Part shown: piece by piece, positions 12,477 to 24,299 of the stretch | How positions within the stretch are numbered: position 1 is the stretch's first letter | How the letters are laid out: each line of letters starts with the position of its first letter | Origin: Blasia pusilla | Lineage: Eukaryota > Marchantiophyta > Marchantiopsida > Blasiales | NCBI GenBank assembly: GCA_050084515.1 | Contig: CM114273.1 | Location: forward strand, 14,012,001-14,076,000 | Length of the DNA: 64,000 bases | Direction of reading: 5' to 3' | Made by a program: the position numbers and the translations under genes | The notes under the pieces: model-generated | What the model saw: the letters and a program-made list of their open reading frames with translations, nothing else | What the model was told of the DNA's origin: nothing | Databases searched by the model: none

Positions 12477-12835
12477 GTGTCGCCGCCAGGGATGATTCTA
12501 CCGGGCCCCGGCCGCGGGAGTTCCGCGGTGGGCCCACGAAATCTCTCGGACATCCTCGCAGACCCTTCGTTCTTGGCGCATCTCCTGCCGCTCGCAGCAC
12601 AAAGCAGAATACCTCAAGCCTTAAACCTAAAACCCGCCGAAGAAGGTCCTCGTCACGAGCGCGGTGGTAGATCCGGACGAAGAAGAGCTTCGTTATGAGC
12701 GCCTTCTCCGACCCAGACAACAGGGAGTCTTCCCGGTCTTTTCATGCTCGGAAGCGGTGATTCCCGTATTCCCGTATTTCGAACCTGTTGGTGAGTTCGT
12801 TAGGGGAATGCCCCAGCCTTCAGGTTTTGACCTTT
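12477..12835 (+). pseudogene. Coding-like GC-rich fragment of unknown function, frame broken
   Basis: From an ATG at 12477 one frame reads MSPPGMILPGPGRG, then NLSDILADPSFLAHLLPLAA, and stops near 12698. From about 12662 the +2 frame continues with a protein-like acidic segment (VVDPDEEELRYERLLRPRQQ) and then FPYFEPVGEFVRGMPQ to a stop near 12835. The composition looks like real coding sequence in both parts but in different frames. It may be a degraded gene or a first exon with a frameshift. I do not recognise the family, and the surrounding GC-rich DNA to about 13.7 kb has no further supported exon. Confidence 0.3.
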
Positions 12836-13755
12836 GAGTCCCTCTTTGTACTTCCGAAGTTTTTAAATGCCTCAACGCAGCGACCTAGTACGAAGAAATG
12901 CCTCAACGCCGGTCAGTTTTATCCCGACGATTCGAAAACGAATCGGGAACGTCTGATGGTAACCGGCTAGGTTTACTCTAAACCGCGGATTCCCCGGACG
13001 TCGGTCGGAGATCTACGATTCTGCAGCTGCTGCCCGCCCACGCAGGCGCGATAATCGTTCCGTATCTCGTGCCCACGCATCCAGTAGCAACAGGCGTCTC
13101 AACATTCTGTCCGTAGGTTTGGACGTCTTGTCCGTATATTTATTTATGGTCTTACGGCAGGTCAGGGGCGGGGTTCCTAAAGAGGTAGACGTTTGCCTCC
13201 TACGGCCAGACGTGTTTCCCGTCTGTTTATTTCATATCACGCGAAAAATATGAAACCTGACAAAAATGAGATACCCCTCTGGCATAAAAGAATATCGTTC
13301 TTCTTTTACGGCCGATGTTCTAAGAGACGTTCGGGCATGCGTCTCATTTGGGACGCCCTAATGAGACGTTGCGCTAATCGTCCCGAGACGTCAGGTCGCC
13401 GACTCCGCCCTGAGCTCCGTTACGCGCAGCCGAGAACCCGTTCACAAATCACCTCCTCCGACTATCCGCAATAGATGTCGGGTACCAGGTCAAAGTGCCG
13501 ACGCTGAGCCGCGTTTCTCGCAGCGGAGGCCGCTGACAGTTGATCGCCTCCTCATCTACGGCCCACGCCTCCCATGGGACGATTAGCAGCCGCGAGAGAT
13601 GAAGCAATATCGGTCATGTCAAAGCGCCGACTTTAGCCCTGAGCTCTTCTGCTTGAGGCCTCTCTTGTTTCTTCTGCGCAGCCGAGACAGCTCACAGTTT
13701 CCCGATGTGTGGGGCCAACTGGACTTGGAAGAAGGTTAATTTAGGGCTGGATCCC
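12836..13755. other. GC-rich intergenic DNA, no gene supported
   Basis: CpG-rich sequence with many CGAGACG/GAGACGT-type words and no open frame of more than about 90 codons that resembles a protein. It may be old, methylation-poor repeat or promoter-like DNA of the fragment at 12.5 kb. Confidence 0.35.
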
Positions 13756-13994
13756 ATGGACGGCCACACACGTTTAGGGTTTCGGGAAGAAAGTTTGAGT
13801 AAAAGGGGGTTTAGCGGAGAAAGTTTGAATAGAAAGGGGTTGATCTTAAACCCATAGGGAGTAAAACGAGAGAAATGGAAGGCCACACACGTTTAGGGTT
13901 TCGGGAAGAAAGTTTGAATAGAAGGGGTTTTAGGGGAGAAAGTTTGAATAAAAAGGGGTTGATCTTAACCCATAGGGAGTAAAAAGAGAGAAAA
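13756..13994. repeat. Tandem duplication, two copies of about 119 bp
   Basis: Copy 1 is 13756-13874 and copy 2 is 13875-13994. Both begin ATGGA, then GGCCACACACGTTTAGGGTT, contain two GAGAAAGTTTGAATA-type blocks, and end in GGGAGTAAAA. The copies differ at a handful of positions and by small indels. Confidence 0.85.
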
Positions 13995-16402
13995 TCGAAG
14001 AGTCATATGCGTGAAAGTCACAACCCGCTTGACAAAGAAAAGGAGGAACCTTGTATATAATGGCTAAACTTATTACTAATAGGTACAATATGAGTAACAC
14101 CTAAAGATCAGTAACACCTAAAGAGACATGATTGCCACTAAGTGGACGTCTAACACTAGCGTCCCCCGTAACTTCAGCTTGAACTCATTAGCTTGGGCAC
14201 GCTCTAAAGGTACCCTTTAGGGTTTAGGGAATGGATATAAAAAAATCCCCAAAGGATAATGAAAAAGTATAACATATCATTTTATTTCCATCCGCTATTC
14301 AAAGTCACTACATCGTGAACATTTTTTGTGCCCAAAACTTAACTCGGTGACTCCTAATGGTTGTGAAGATGCTATTGGAGTTTAGGTGCCCAAGGGATCC
14401 AACTCTTCTTCTTGGGAAGTCTAAGAAAACGACATCCTCAATCTACGTAGCAACTTTGGTATTTAGTTCCCGATCTCGAGTTGAAGCCATATCCCAATTC
14501 GTAATGGGTCGGCCTAAAAGGTATGACCAAAAATTGGGATGTGCAAAAATTTGTGCCATGGTTGCACAAAATTAGAAACAAAGTCATGACTATTGCAAAG
14601 ATAGTCATGGGGCCAAACTCTTAGAGCTCAAGGATGGGGCCCCTATCCCATGTGGGAAACTTCCTAGCTAATTTTAGAAGTTGAAACAAAATTTCTTTAA
14701 AATCACTTTGTAAAATGTCTCGAAAATATTCATGTTTGATACTTATTGAGCGCAAAAATTTCTACACTACAAAAAAAATTCAAGCTTGTACATCAACCCT
14801 CTTGATTCATGACAAATCTTGTCCATTCTTCCATGAATCTTGTCCACGACATCAAATTTTCAATAGACAATTGACCCCATGGGATGATTAGAACATGTAG
14901 TGAACAATCCAAATGATCTACATCTTGATGAAGATGTAGAGAATTCTTCACATGGTTGCGGCCCTCTTGTTCCCAAGCCATGGAATGGCATTCAAAATTG
15001 GGTTTTCATGGGGTTAACGTTGGGGATGATGAAAGAGATAATTAACTTGTGGTATGCATAGTGCTTGAATTCAATGCATGTATGTACATGTTAGTACCAA
15101 AGTATAAATTTGGGCTAATATTTTTGGAGAATGTTTTTAACATGAATTTCCAAAAAGATATTATGGGCATGTGTTCTTAATGAAGGAAACTTGGATTTGG
15201 AAACTTTCCCGATTTGGCTAGTTATAATGACCTTGTCCAATAAATAACCAATTTTAACTTGAACTATTATTTGAGGAAGGGTGTGACTTCACAGGGATTT
15301 TTGTTTCTAAAGGGGAGGAAACACTTTGAAAAGAGGAAACATAGGGTATCAAATTACGTCTTGTTGAAAAGGAATAAGTTACATGTCATTATGCATGAAA
15401 GGAACATTTCAATACTTTCATCTATATTAAAGTAAAAAATGGATATTTTTTTTATTGTAGAAAGAAATGCATCCTCACAATAAACACAATCTCTTTCCTT
15501 TTCTAAAAAAAATGCATCTTTAATGAAAATTTGGAGGTGTCTACCATACTAAAAAGTTGCACTTGCTAATGGAATCTTAGTGCATTGTACAAGCATTCTT
15601 ACTTATGTATGAAATCTTTCGAGAAGCATCATTACTATAGAATTTACATAATCAAACTAATCATAAAACAAATATACATATGATTTCTCAACTCAAATAT
15701 ACACATACTCAAGTGATGCGCGTGGAAAAAAAATTTCAAAAAACTTTGAACATTTCAGGAAAATATCCCAAATTGGAAAAAAATACTTGGATCCAATTCA
15801 ATTGTAGACGTCTTAAGAGAAAAAAGATCGTGCAGAAATACCCATGTTGTCCTAATCTATACTATTTTAGTATTATCATCATCATTATGGGTTAGTAAAT
15901 GTTAGAATCTCTATAAATGCTAATATCCTTTTTTCGGAAAGCTAAACTTGGTTATACTAGTCTTGCGTCAATAAAACTAGTAATTACATTAATAGTTCAT
16001 ATACTTGATTTAAAATGAAGATGTTTAAACACATTCTATGTTGGATTGTTATGATCTAAAGGTATAAGAAATCTAAAACTAAACCTCATAATTAGGGTAT
16101 AGATGATTTCTATGGAAGAAAATCAAAAGAGAAAGGGAGTGGCACTAAATATTCTATCTAAAAAAAACTAGGAAAGTAAGAAGGGAAGTTCCAAGAGGAC
16201 ATGTGTTGGAAGGGGAAAGGCTAGATCTAATACAATTTTCTTCTACTAATGTTATATAACTTCTTATGTATTTCACATCATTTGACTCTTTTGGCCTCTC
16301 TATTATGGAGGCCAAATTATAGGGGAGCATAGGGTAGCATGTGTTAAGATCCGTGATTGAAAAAAGAAAAACACACGTGGCATGTTAGGAGATAGAGCAA
16401 CA
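13995..16402. other. AT-rich intergenic DNA, no gene seen
   Basis: No coding frame, RNA gene or clear repeat was recognised. Frames of 60-72 codons at 14357, 14793 and 15680 lack any domain or plausible composition. Confidence 0.4.
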
Positions 16403-17059
16403 TGTCTTGCGCCTACACATCGCTACAAAACTTACATCGTTGTCACTAATCAACATACAAAAATACTAGCCTAACTCAATCATCCACCGAATATAATCAC
16501 AGAGGCAAGTTGTCACCAAAATATCACCAATAAAATGGATGAAAAATCTCACACAACAAAAAAAGAGCTCCATGGCTCTCATGCACACTCTCTCTTTTTC
16601 CCTTGTCAAACCAAAACCACTCTTATGGTGAGAGGATGGGGTTACTCACAAGGCAAGGTTTACCATAACTCCGTCGCCTCATGCTCAAGAGGTTCAACAA
16701 GGAGAGAATAAGCTCTCCAAGCTCACTCTCTTTGAGATATACCCTCTCTCCCCAAGTCCTCCCTTTGATCCTCCTCAAAGTCTTGTGCACCAACGTCACC
16801 AATTGACCCTAAACCTAAAAAAGTGGGTCAAGAGCCACCATCAAAAATAGTAAGTCAAAGCTCATATAATTGAGGAATTGACTCAGAATAGTAAGTTCCT
16901 TATATGACCACCAAATAGATCTATACAAAGGGAAAACTTATTATTACAGCTTACCCTACTCCCTAGTAGGTTATTTATGACCTAATGGACTCCGACTCTA
17001 ATTTCTAACGAAGCGTCGCACAAGAACTTGTCTTTCTATATTAAAAGATGTGATAAACA
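16403..17059 (-). repeat. LTR-family A copy, full length by extent
   Basis: On the minus strand it starts TGTTTATCACATC at 17059 and ends GCGCAAGACA at 16403, so it has TG..CA ends like the 32867-33508 copy (TGTC..GACA). Internal blocks with the other copies are conserved (GGGTTACTCACAAGGCAAGG, AATAGTAAGTTCC). The flanking five bases do not match (CAACA and GGAGA), so the target duplication has decayed or the boundary is off by a few bases. Confidence 0.6.
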
Positions 17060-18900
17060 GGAGAGCCCCGAAAGGATTTGGGTCTCATAATGTAGGAAAA
17101 AAGAAATTAAACTCCATATTTTTACAGTATCAAACCAATATTAAAGATTTAAAGGACATCTACTAATTTAGAAAAGATACCATAATATAGAAATCTCTCT
17201 TTCTTAGTCAAAGTCATCCAATCACCGCTTGACAGCTAATTGTGTCTTATGTGCTAGGCTTGAACATTACGCGGGTTTAAACCACCTCCCAAAATGATAA
17301 TGAACTCTCAAAATTATCAAGTGTCATTTTAAATCAATGTTGAGCAATCCAATTGGCTCAGAAGGCGAGAAATCCTATTGGCTAGAAGTGCCAAGTGTCA
17401 AGCGGAGAGGATTTTGCAAAATGAAGGAGCACTTTCAAATAATAATATAGAAGCAATATGTTCAAGCTTAGAAGTGAAGGATAGCACATAAGACAATTAG
17501 CTTAGTCTTAGAAGCAATATGTTCAAGCCTACAATAGTCATATTTAACCAAAAAAATCTTGGTTATGAAATGCACGAAACATGCAAAACCCTCTCTAGTA
17601 TTGTTGATATTGTATCTGTTGTTGGTGAGTTTAGGCGGTAGGGGGATGCCCCCCTTGTCTTGTTGGGGCCGATTACGGCCTTCATCTATTTGACTCTTTG
17701 AGTCCCCCTCTTTTGCATACCTGATGGGTTTTCCAATCACCCCTTTTTATCCAGGCTTTCTATTCCTTAATCTCTAGCCCTCTATCCTGACTATAGGGAG
17801 ATATGAGAGACGGGTCCTTTGAAGTAATCATTTTAGGAGGTTATTATAATATGTCATCTTAGAAGTACAAGTTGGTAGTAACCTGCTTGGAGGGAGGTGA
17901 TCTATGTGTACAGGTCACCCATGAAGGTGCCGAGGGGGGTATACCTCAGATGAGACTCATTTGGAGCTCATCTCCTTATGATTTCAGACCCTTGTTGGGA
18001 TTTTTGATACAATGCGACGTGCATGTATTGAGCCTGGATTCTCTCTTGAAGAGTGGGCTATGAGTGATCAATAAGAAGATCACACATTTTGGGAATCCTT
18101 GTGTACTTTCTCTTGCTGTTACACCAGTGTGTATCTAAATCATGAGTATGGCTGTTTGGATGAAGCATGGTTGATTGCAGATTTCATCAGAGCTTACAGT
18201 GCATATTCAACTTTATATCCTAAGGAGATGAACGCTGGTTCTCAATAGAAGAGAAAGTCAAACTCAATTTGTGGTCTAGAGCACAATTTTGGTATTGTGG
18301 GGTTTGCAGGAATTGCAAGCTAGTGTATCCTGACCATGCGGGAGGACATGGGGCAGAAGAATTGCTTAAATTGAAGTGAGACGTTCATAATTGAGAAATC
18401 TGTGCAATGCGACAGGTTTGACAGGATTTGAAGAGGGGGAGGCTTCTCAATACTGGTAGAGTTGCTCAAGAGTGGAGCAATTAAGGATCACATTGTAGGG
18501 ACGGAGTTCCTGAGATAATTATGGTGAGGAAATCAGTGTTAATCATGACCCGATTGAGTGTGGGCAAGTCAGCAAGTGTGTAGGCACTTCGGTGCTGATT
18601 TTGAGTGAGGTGTGCTTGATTCTGGACCAAATCGGATGAATGTTGGACAAGAGGAAAATCAAGCAAGAAGTGAATGTAAGGAGGGCACAATGGGGTTAGA
18701 TTGTGTAGATTTTGTGAGATCTAAATTTGCAATTGGAAAGCTCACAAAAAAACTAAGTCCAACTGTGAAAATGGGACAAAAAATGGAGCTGATTTGAGAA
18801 AGATTCCAAAAATATTCCCCATAGACGTGTAGATTCCTTGAGATGAGCGGATCACCGGTGTGGAAAGGGTAGGAGAGCAGCGTTGGAGGTGCTGTGTGAG
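17060..18900. other. AT-rich intergenic DNA with one dispersed repeat block
   Basis: The segment 17580-17770 resembles 46965-47150 in the same orientation. Both contain TGTTGTTGGTGAGTTT, a G-run then C-run (GGGGG..CCCCC), a GGCC..GGCC pair, and TGATGGGTTTTCCA or CGATGGGTTTTCCA. This looks like a dispersed non-coding repeat, perhaps the untranslated end of a retroelement. No gene is supported. Confidence 0.4.
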
Positions 18901-18904
18901 GCAT

Positions 18905-20350
18905 CAGAACTTAAGTTCTAATAGCCCTTGTTTGGAAAGTGAGAAGGAGTGAGGAGGAGGAGAGCTCTTCATTCAATCGGAAATGAAGTTCCGATTTCCT
19001 TGTTGGTGAACGTGGTTCAGGAAAGGAAGAGTCTACGTGGTGTTGCTTTCCCTCAGTAAGAGATTGAGAAAGGTTTGGGGTGCCGGTAGTGTGGAGGAAC
19101 TAGCGCCACTAGTTTGGAGCCGTTAGTGGAGTGTAACTAAGACTGCTAGCCATAGAGTAAGTAGAGTTGAAGGAGGCATTAAAACTTAAGTTCCAATCCA
19201 GGAGAGCCCTCCCAAGAGGCAGTTCGGAGCAAAGTGGCAAAGTGGGAATTGGAACTAAAGTTCTGATTCAATAGCAAGGGCCTAGTCATCTGAAGGGTGC
19301 GGCACGACACGGCGCGGTAAGGGTGACAAGGAGATGGAAAAAGGGATTTGGAACTCAAGTTCCATTTCGAGCATAGTTGAGCCGAGGCATGGTTCAAGTG
19401 CATGGTGGTCATCTCAATGGCGTAGCAGAAATTGGCATGGTGGGAGTGACAAGTGAGTAAGGAGGATTTGGAACTCAAGCTCCAATTCAGTTCCAGTTGG
19501 AGAATAGTGAAGTGTCTAAACTGCAGTGACGTCTATGGCATGGCACAGTGTGGCGGCGTAGAACTACAAAGTGAAGTGAGGAGGCAATTGGAACTGAAGT
19601 TCCAATTCCACTCTTCTGCTGTGGGTCATCTCTACAAGGAGGTGGAGTTGATAGGAAAGAGGCAATTGGAACTTCAGTTATGATTCCGCTCCTGAGTTGT
19701 GGTGTGTCTTCTCTACAGGGAGATGGAGATGACAGGAAGGAGGCAATCAGAACTCTAGTTATGATTCCGCTTCTTAGTTTTAGATTCTCTTCAGGGAGGT
19801 GGAGAGAATAGTGAAGGAAATCAGAACTCAAGTTCTGATCCCTTTGGCGCGGACCGAAGAAGTGAGGTCGGCGATACTTTCAGTTTCAACACGGTGTCAG
19901 AGGAAGGAGAGAAGAATCGGAACTCAACTTCCCATTTTGCTGATTCTCTAGTGGGGCGCAACTCTTCTTCAAGCACGGCCAGAGGAAGGAGAAAGAATCG
20001 GAATTGTAGTTCCAATCGGCAAAGTGTCAAGTGGGCACGACCCTCACGACTAAGGCGTGGCGCAACGTGTGAAGCAGAGAGGGAGGAGTGAGCAATTGGA
20101 ATTGAAGTTCAAATTCCGTCATTCTTCTGTGAAGTCAGGAAAGAAGGAGCAAGCCAAGAGCATTCGGAACTGAATTCCAATTCGGCACTCTTTCAAGTGA
20201 AGGATTTTCAGACGCCCAAGTTTCAGGCGAGTTGGCAAAGCGGCGCAGCAATTGGAACCCAAGTTCCCATTGGGATCAGTCCGTCGCACATTTCTATCCC
20301 GAGTAGTCTATTTTGGTACAGGCGAGAATCGAAACTCAAGTTCCAATTAC
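18905..20350. repeat. Array of about 16 imperfect palindromes, consensus TTGGAACTNAAGTTCCAAT
   Basis: Copies of a 20-24 bp near-palindrome begin near 18905, 18979, 19178, 19249, 19349, 19470, 19588, 19667, 19747, 19821, 19917, 19997, 20096, 20165, 20249 and 20327. Most spacings are 69-121 bp, with one gap of 199. The central core varies (GAACTCAAGTTC, GAACTGAAGTTC, GAACTTAAGTTC), but two-fold symmetry is usually kept. Between 19588 and 19821 the period is close to 79 bp and the spacers are also related, so this is a decayed minisatellite whose unit contains one palindrome. It abuts the start of the degraded gypsy-like element and may be its leader. Confidence 0.75.
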
Positions 20351-20419
20351 CACCTTGGTCTCCTGGTGTTGTTTTGCTAGATAATTGGGGAGAGGTCTTC
20401 CAGTTGGTGAGTCCAAGTT

Positions 20420-20754
20420 GTAGAGCTTTTAGTCCGCAACACGTCTTGTTGGATTCAGAAGCTCAACCCCTCATGTTGGAGAAAGCGGCATTCAGAGGAT
20501 TGGGCTTGACGAGAGCTGATGTGGAGCGTTGTCCATTCCAGATACAAACATCCTTGGATGGAGCAAGTACCACACAATATATCATCCGACAGGAGGTCGT
20601 GGTGAGGATTCGTCCCGGACACCCTACAGATGAGTCCGTGGTGCGAGCCAAGGTGATAGTGACCGATGCAGAGTCCTACAATGTCTTGGTTGGTGGAGCA
20701 ATGTTGTACTCAATGGGGTTTTCCCTGGATTACTGGGAAGAGTTATCGTTCTAA
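20420..20754 (+). pseudogene. Retropepsin-like protease region of the plus-strand element
   Basis: The open frame 20197-20754 contains VLLDSEAQPLML near residues 83-94. This matches the aspartic-protease active-site region of retroelement polyproteins (LLDSGAQPLML type), but the catalytic triad Asp-Ser-Gly has Glu in place of Gly, at 20452-20460. The C-terminal block NVLVGGAMLYSMGFSLDYWE also occurs in the left-edge minus-strand fragment. The first 80 residues are translation of the palindrome array and are not credible protein. The role would be polyprotein processing; the substitution and downstream stops argue that it is inactive. Confidence 0.65.
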
Positions 20755-20993
20755 AGACCAAGATGGTAGTCAAGTGATGGGCCCCTTAGCTCATTACCCG
20801 CTTGATTTTCAGGTGCAATGATCGAGCGACGGCCAGGAGAGATGGCGACCTTAGCAGTATTTAGCAGCGCCATCACTTGGCCTAGTGACTTGATTGAGGG
20901 ACATGTCCATGCAGAGGAGTTTCATGGAAGCATCAGTTCGTAGAGGAGAGGTGCCGCTTTGGGGCTCGATTGAGGAGCTTTGACGCTTAGCCA

Positions 20994-21870
20994 TTGAGCA
21001 TGTGCAAAGCGCGTGGAGCGAGACCTTTTGCACAAGAGCGTGACGGGTCAGAGGAACCCGAGGTAGTCAAGAGTGCTTTGATGACGTCCTTGGATACCAC
21101 ACCCATTGTGTGGGGCACCCCGGAGGAGGGTATTCGGGTGTTGGATCTCTTTGGACGGATCAACATTGGGTTAGTTGTTGTTTTGCAAGCAAGCGTACGC
21201 GTGCAGAAGTACATGTATCTGGAGATTGATGATGTTGCGAGGCGCGCTTTTTCTCACCATGTGGCACAGTTACGCCTCTATTTTTCCAAATTTTTGTCTG
21301 CGTCCGCTGTCTAGGGATACCAAAGTTACCTACCGCTAGATATTTCATTGTTGGGGGCGCAGGACTTGGAGCGGGTAGGGGCCATAGATTTGGTCATTGC
21401 TAGTTGGCCGTGTTGGGGCCAAATCACGTGCTGGATGAGATAGCGGGTTAGCTTACACTCGGTCTAGGTTAGTTTGGGAGATGATGCGGATTTTGCAACA
21501 CATGCAGGAGCATCAGTCTCGTTCTCCAGCATACATTCTGGAGAATGTGCTGATCTTGGGCGATTTGAGGTCACGGGTGTTGACGAGTGCACATCAGGTG
21601 CATGCATGGATCGGCTCAAGAGTGTTTTTGGATGCGGTGAGTGTAGGTTCTAGAGCACACCGCCCCCGTCTTTGGTGGACCAACTTGGTCCCACATGAGG
21701 TTTTGCGGAGGGTGTATGCTAGCGTGGAGCGACCCTCCGATTTGTTGGTGGATTCTATTATGGATTCAGATCGTCGATCACAGGCAGTGAGGCACGACGA
21801 TCGACCGCCGTTGACTATGGTCAACAGGATTGGCATGCCACGGGTAGCTTTTCAGCTTAGGCATAGCTAA
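20994..21870 (+). pseudogene. DNA (cytosine-5) methyltransferase-like domain, Dnmt3/DRM type, within the retroelement
   Basis: C5 methyltransferase motifs appear in the family order. Motif I is VLDLFGRINIGL at 21138-21173 (family: F-x-G-x-G/T-G SAM-binding loop). Motif II is YMYLEID. Motif IV is DLVIASWPCWG, with the catalytic Pro-Cys at 21408-21413. Then come RLVWEMMRILQHM, motif VI ILENV at 21535-21549, and motif VIII AHRPRLWWTN at 21655-21684 (family QxRxR, AHRARYFWGN in Dnmt3). One TAG at 21312 and a frame change between about 21425 and 21460 break it, and motif I has lost glycines. The spacing between motifs fits Dnmt3/DRM-like enzymes. It lies between protease and reverse transcriptase, so it belongs to the element and is not a host gene. 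Known parallels are retrotransposon DNMTs in charophytes and dinoflagellates. Confidence 0.75.
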
Positions 21871-22245
21871 GAAATGTCGTTTGAGGATGCGACAGATCAC
21901 AGCTGTTGCGTTGGTGAGCCCCATGCCTACCGAGACAGTAGAGGCAGTGGGTGGGGGCAAGATCTGAGGAGGTCGACACACCAGGGGTGATCGGGAGAGA
22001 CGCCCTTGGACTTCTTGGGATGTTTTGCAGGTACGCCAAGAGATGATAGCCACAACATCGAGCATGGTTTCGGGGTACTGCACGTGGAGATGAGAGTTTT
22101 GTTGTCCGAGATGGGGTTCCATCATAGCAACCACCAACAACCGTGCTTGAGAGTCTTACCGTAGTCACGATGGAGACTTGGGAGCCAAATATGGGCCCTA
22201 AGTTGACACCAGTTCCTTAGGAGTTATAGGAGTTGTTTTGAATTT

Positions 22246-22641
22246 AGTATGCATGATTTGGATACGCTGAAGGGTCCAGGGATCCACATTGAGTTGTCAA
22301 GTGACATGCCGATCTTCCGTCAACCCTACAGGCACAGTGACATGGAAAGGGCTCTGATTCAGATTAGGAGCCAAGACTTGGTTGGAGCAGGACCAGTGGA
22401 GATGTCGCATGGAGAGTATGCATCTGCCACTGTCATGCCCACCAAGAAGGATGTGCATGGCAATTGGACGGATAGGCGGATGTGTGGAGATTACCGACTT
22501 ATCAATCGGTAGACGAGGTCCGATAGTTATGCCATGCCCACCTCTGAGGAGATCTTTGATGCGATTGAGCATGCAAAGGTCTTTAATTCATTGGATATAA
22601 GATTGGAGGACTCGAAGAAGATAGCATTTTGGGTCATTGAT
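22246..22641 (+). pseudogene. Reverse transcriptase, N-terminal part (plus-strand element)
   Basis: One frame reads DLDTLKGPGIHIELSSDMPI, FRQPYRHS, then CGDYRLINR followed by a stop at 22510. It continues SYAMPTSEEIFDAIEHAKVF and SLDIR, the start of the RT palm with the first catalytic Asp position. Translation stops at the inserted element, exactly at the TTGAT target site at 22637-22641. An internal stop shows that the gene was already dead or has decayed since. Confidence 0.75.
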
Positions 22642-23645
22642 TGTCGCGCCCCTACTCTCCTTGAACGTCAATCCTTAGTGTTGCGGAAGCGTACGTTTAG
22701 TAGGTCACGATCTCATCGCCGATCTGCATCCAAACACGCACTCTCGTTAGTCGGGTCTGGGCCAACCAGCGTTCCAACCCGTCGACTTCTCAACTCGGCG
22801 TCTCATCAAGCTCAACCTTCCTTAGTTCCTAATTTCCAAAACACGGCAAGTCCTTCAAGACTTGGAACAGACTTCCTGGTTAGTCCAGGGATCTGAAACG
22901 GCACTTGCGCGCCTAGCGATCCCAACTGTTCAACGGACCTCGTGTGAGCTCCAAACCGAGACCCAAGTAATTGAGTCGCGGGGTGAAATCCAAGAGGGAC
23001 GTCTAAAATCGCCTCAATAGACTTGGTGCAGGTTTTCCAACCCAACCCCCAAACTCGCGTTCCGTTCCATGCCCTTGAGCCGCCGCACGGCGCCCAAAGT
23101 GGGGTTCGGGTTCCAAGCACTCTCAAAGACCTTCCCCCTTACAAGTACTTCTGGGGTTCTCCAATAACCCCCCTTTGGAAAAGGAGGGTCGGGCCCTTCA
23201 TTGTGGCCCTCAACCCGACTCCACGTACAGTCGTTTCCGGGTTGTTTCTCAGCCGCAGCTTATGCGTTTGCAAAGATCTTTGATGCGTTTGAACCGGCTT
23301 TTGACAAGCTTTCCAACGCACCCTTATTTAATCCAAACGCATCTTGGAGCTAAAAGTTATGGTTAAAAATACAATCGGAAACTCTCAAACGCTAGTGGCG
23401 TTCCAAATCCGGATTCTTCCTTTTGGCAACCCACTTTCTAGACTCGACTTCTCGACTCAAGTCTCATTCCGCATTTGGTCCAGGTTTCTCGGTCGCGACC
23501 ACAACATCTGAAACGCAAAGCCTCGCTCGCGTCTCGTCTCTTGTCTCCTCTTCGAGACTACTCCAACGCGCAAACCATCTTAGCGTGAGCCCGCTAATGT
23601 TCCGATGTTCCGCTTGGCACTCGTTTGGTCATGAGGGTCGCGACA
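22642..23645 (-). repeat. 3' LTR of the nested chromovirus
   Basis: It starts TGTCGCGCCCC and ends GGGTCGCGACA on the plus strand, so the ends form a 7-bp inverted repeat. The pair copy is 28998-30001. The differences seen are at the GTTGCGGAAG/GTTGAGGAAG, GTTTAG/GTTCAG, GCCGCACGG/GCCGCGCGG and AATCGGAA/AATCAGAA positions. Confidence 0.95.
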
Positions 23646-23657
23646 CTCACCTCTCTT
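23646..23657 (-). other. Polypurine tract of the nested chromovirus
   Basis: On the minus strand the sequence AAAGAGAGGTGAG directly precedes the 3' LTR start at TGTCG. This is the expected plus-strand DNA priming site for an LTR element read on the minus strand. Confidence 0.7.
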
Positions 23658-24299
23658 TAGAGGTTGATGCCCTCATCAGCGCAAACCTTTGTTATGTCAA
23701 GTCTCTTGGGCAGCCTACCCCTTGACATTGAATTGCGTTCTGGTGGCTAACCCGCAATTCCTCTTAGTCTATAGTTGTCGCTTTGCCCCACTTAGAATTA
23801 TTAGCCTCTCCTCTTTGATAAGCCTGGACTAGTTCCAAGGAACTAACATATCAAATAAGCTAACTAAGTATGCAACCTTAGACTCTTCTGACTCATTCCT
23901 GTAAACATCACACATGTTTACCTGGTCTACAAATCGTACTACTATTGGGTCGCTCTCGTATTCGACTTAGGCGCGTCACTAAGTTTACTTATGTAGCCAC
24001 AAGTAAGATCACCCCAAGCCCCAAGACAGACTTCATCTGCCCCGCCGACGCTAGGGCGAGCCCGAGTGTAATCCAACACAAGGTCCTGTTCTAGGTGCTT
24101 ATCCACATAGGAGCTCTCACCTCAAATACTCCTTGTCTGTCCTCTTGACGTACATCGTAAGCCTATGATGAACGACTCATAGCCATGCACTACCACATAC
24201 AAATTGCAATCACTCTGGCATCGAATCTCCAAATTCATACTCCTTTATTGCAACACTAGCATATTCTAGTTATAACAGCCTTCGCCCAAGATTCCACTG

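Noticed and set aside
19453-20091. Frames with repeated peptides in the palindrome array
   Set aside because: Repetition follows the DNA array; frames occur on both strands with different repeats.
22812-23725. Open frames inside the LTRs (repeated at 29168-30258)
   Set aside because: Identical because the LTRs are direct repeats; no protein family. The longer 159-codon frame at 29779 is an LTR/RT fusion by position only.
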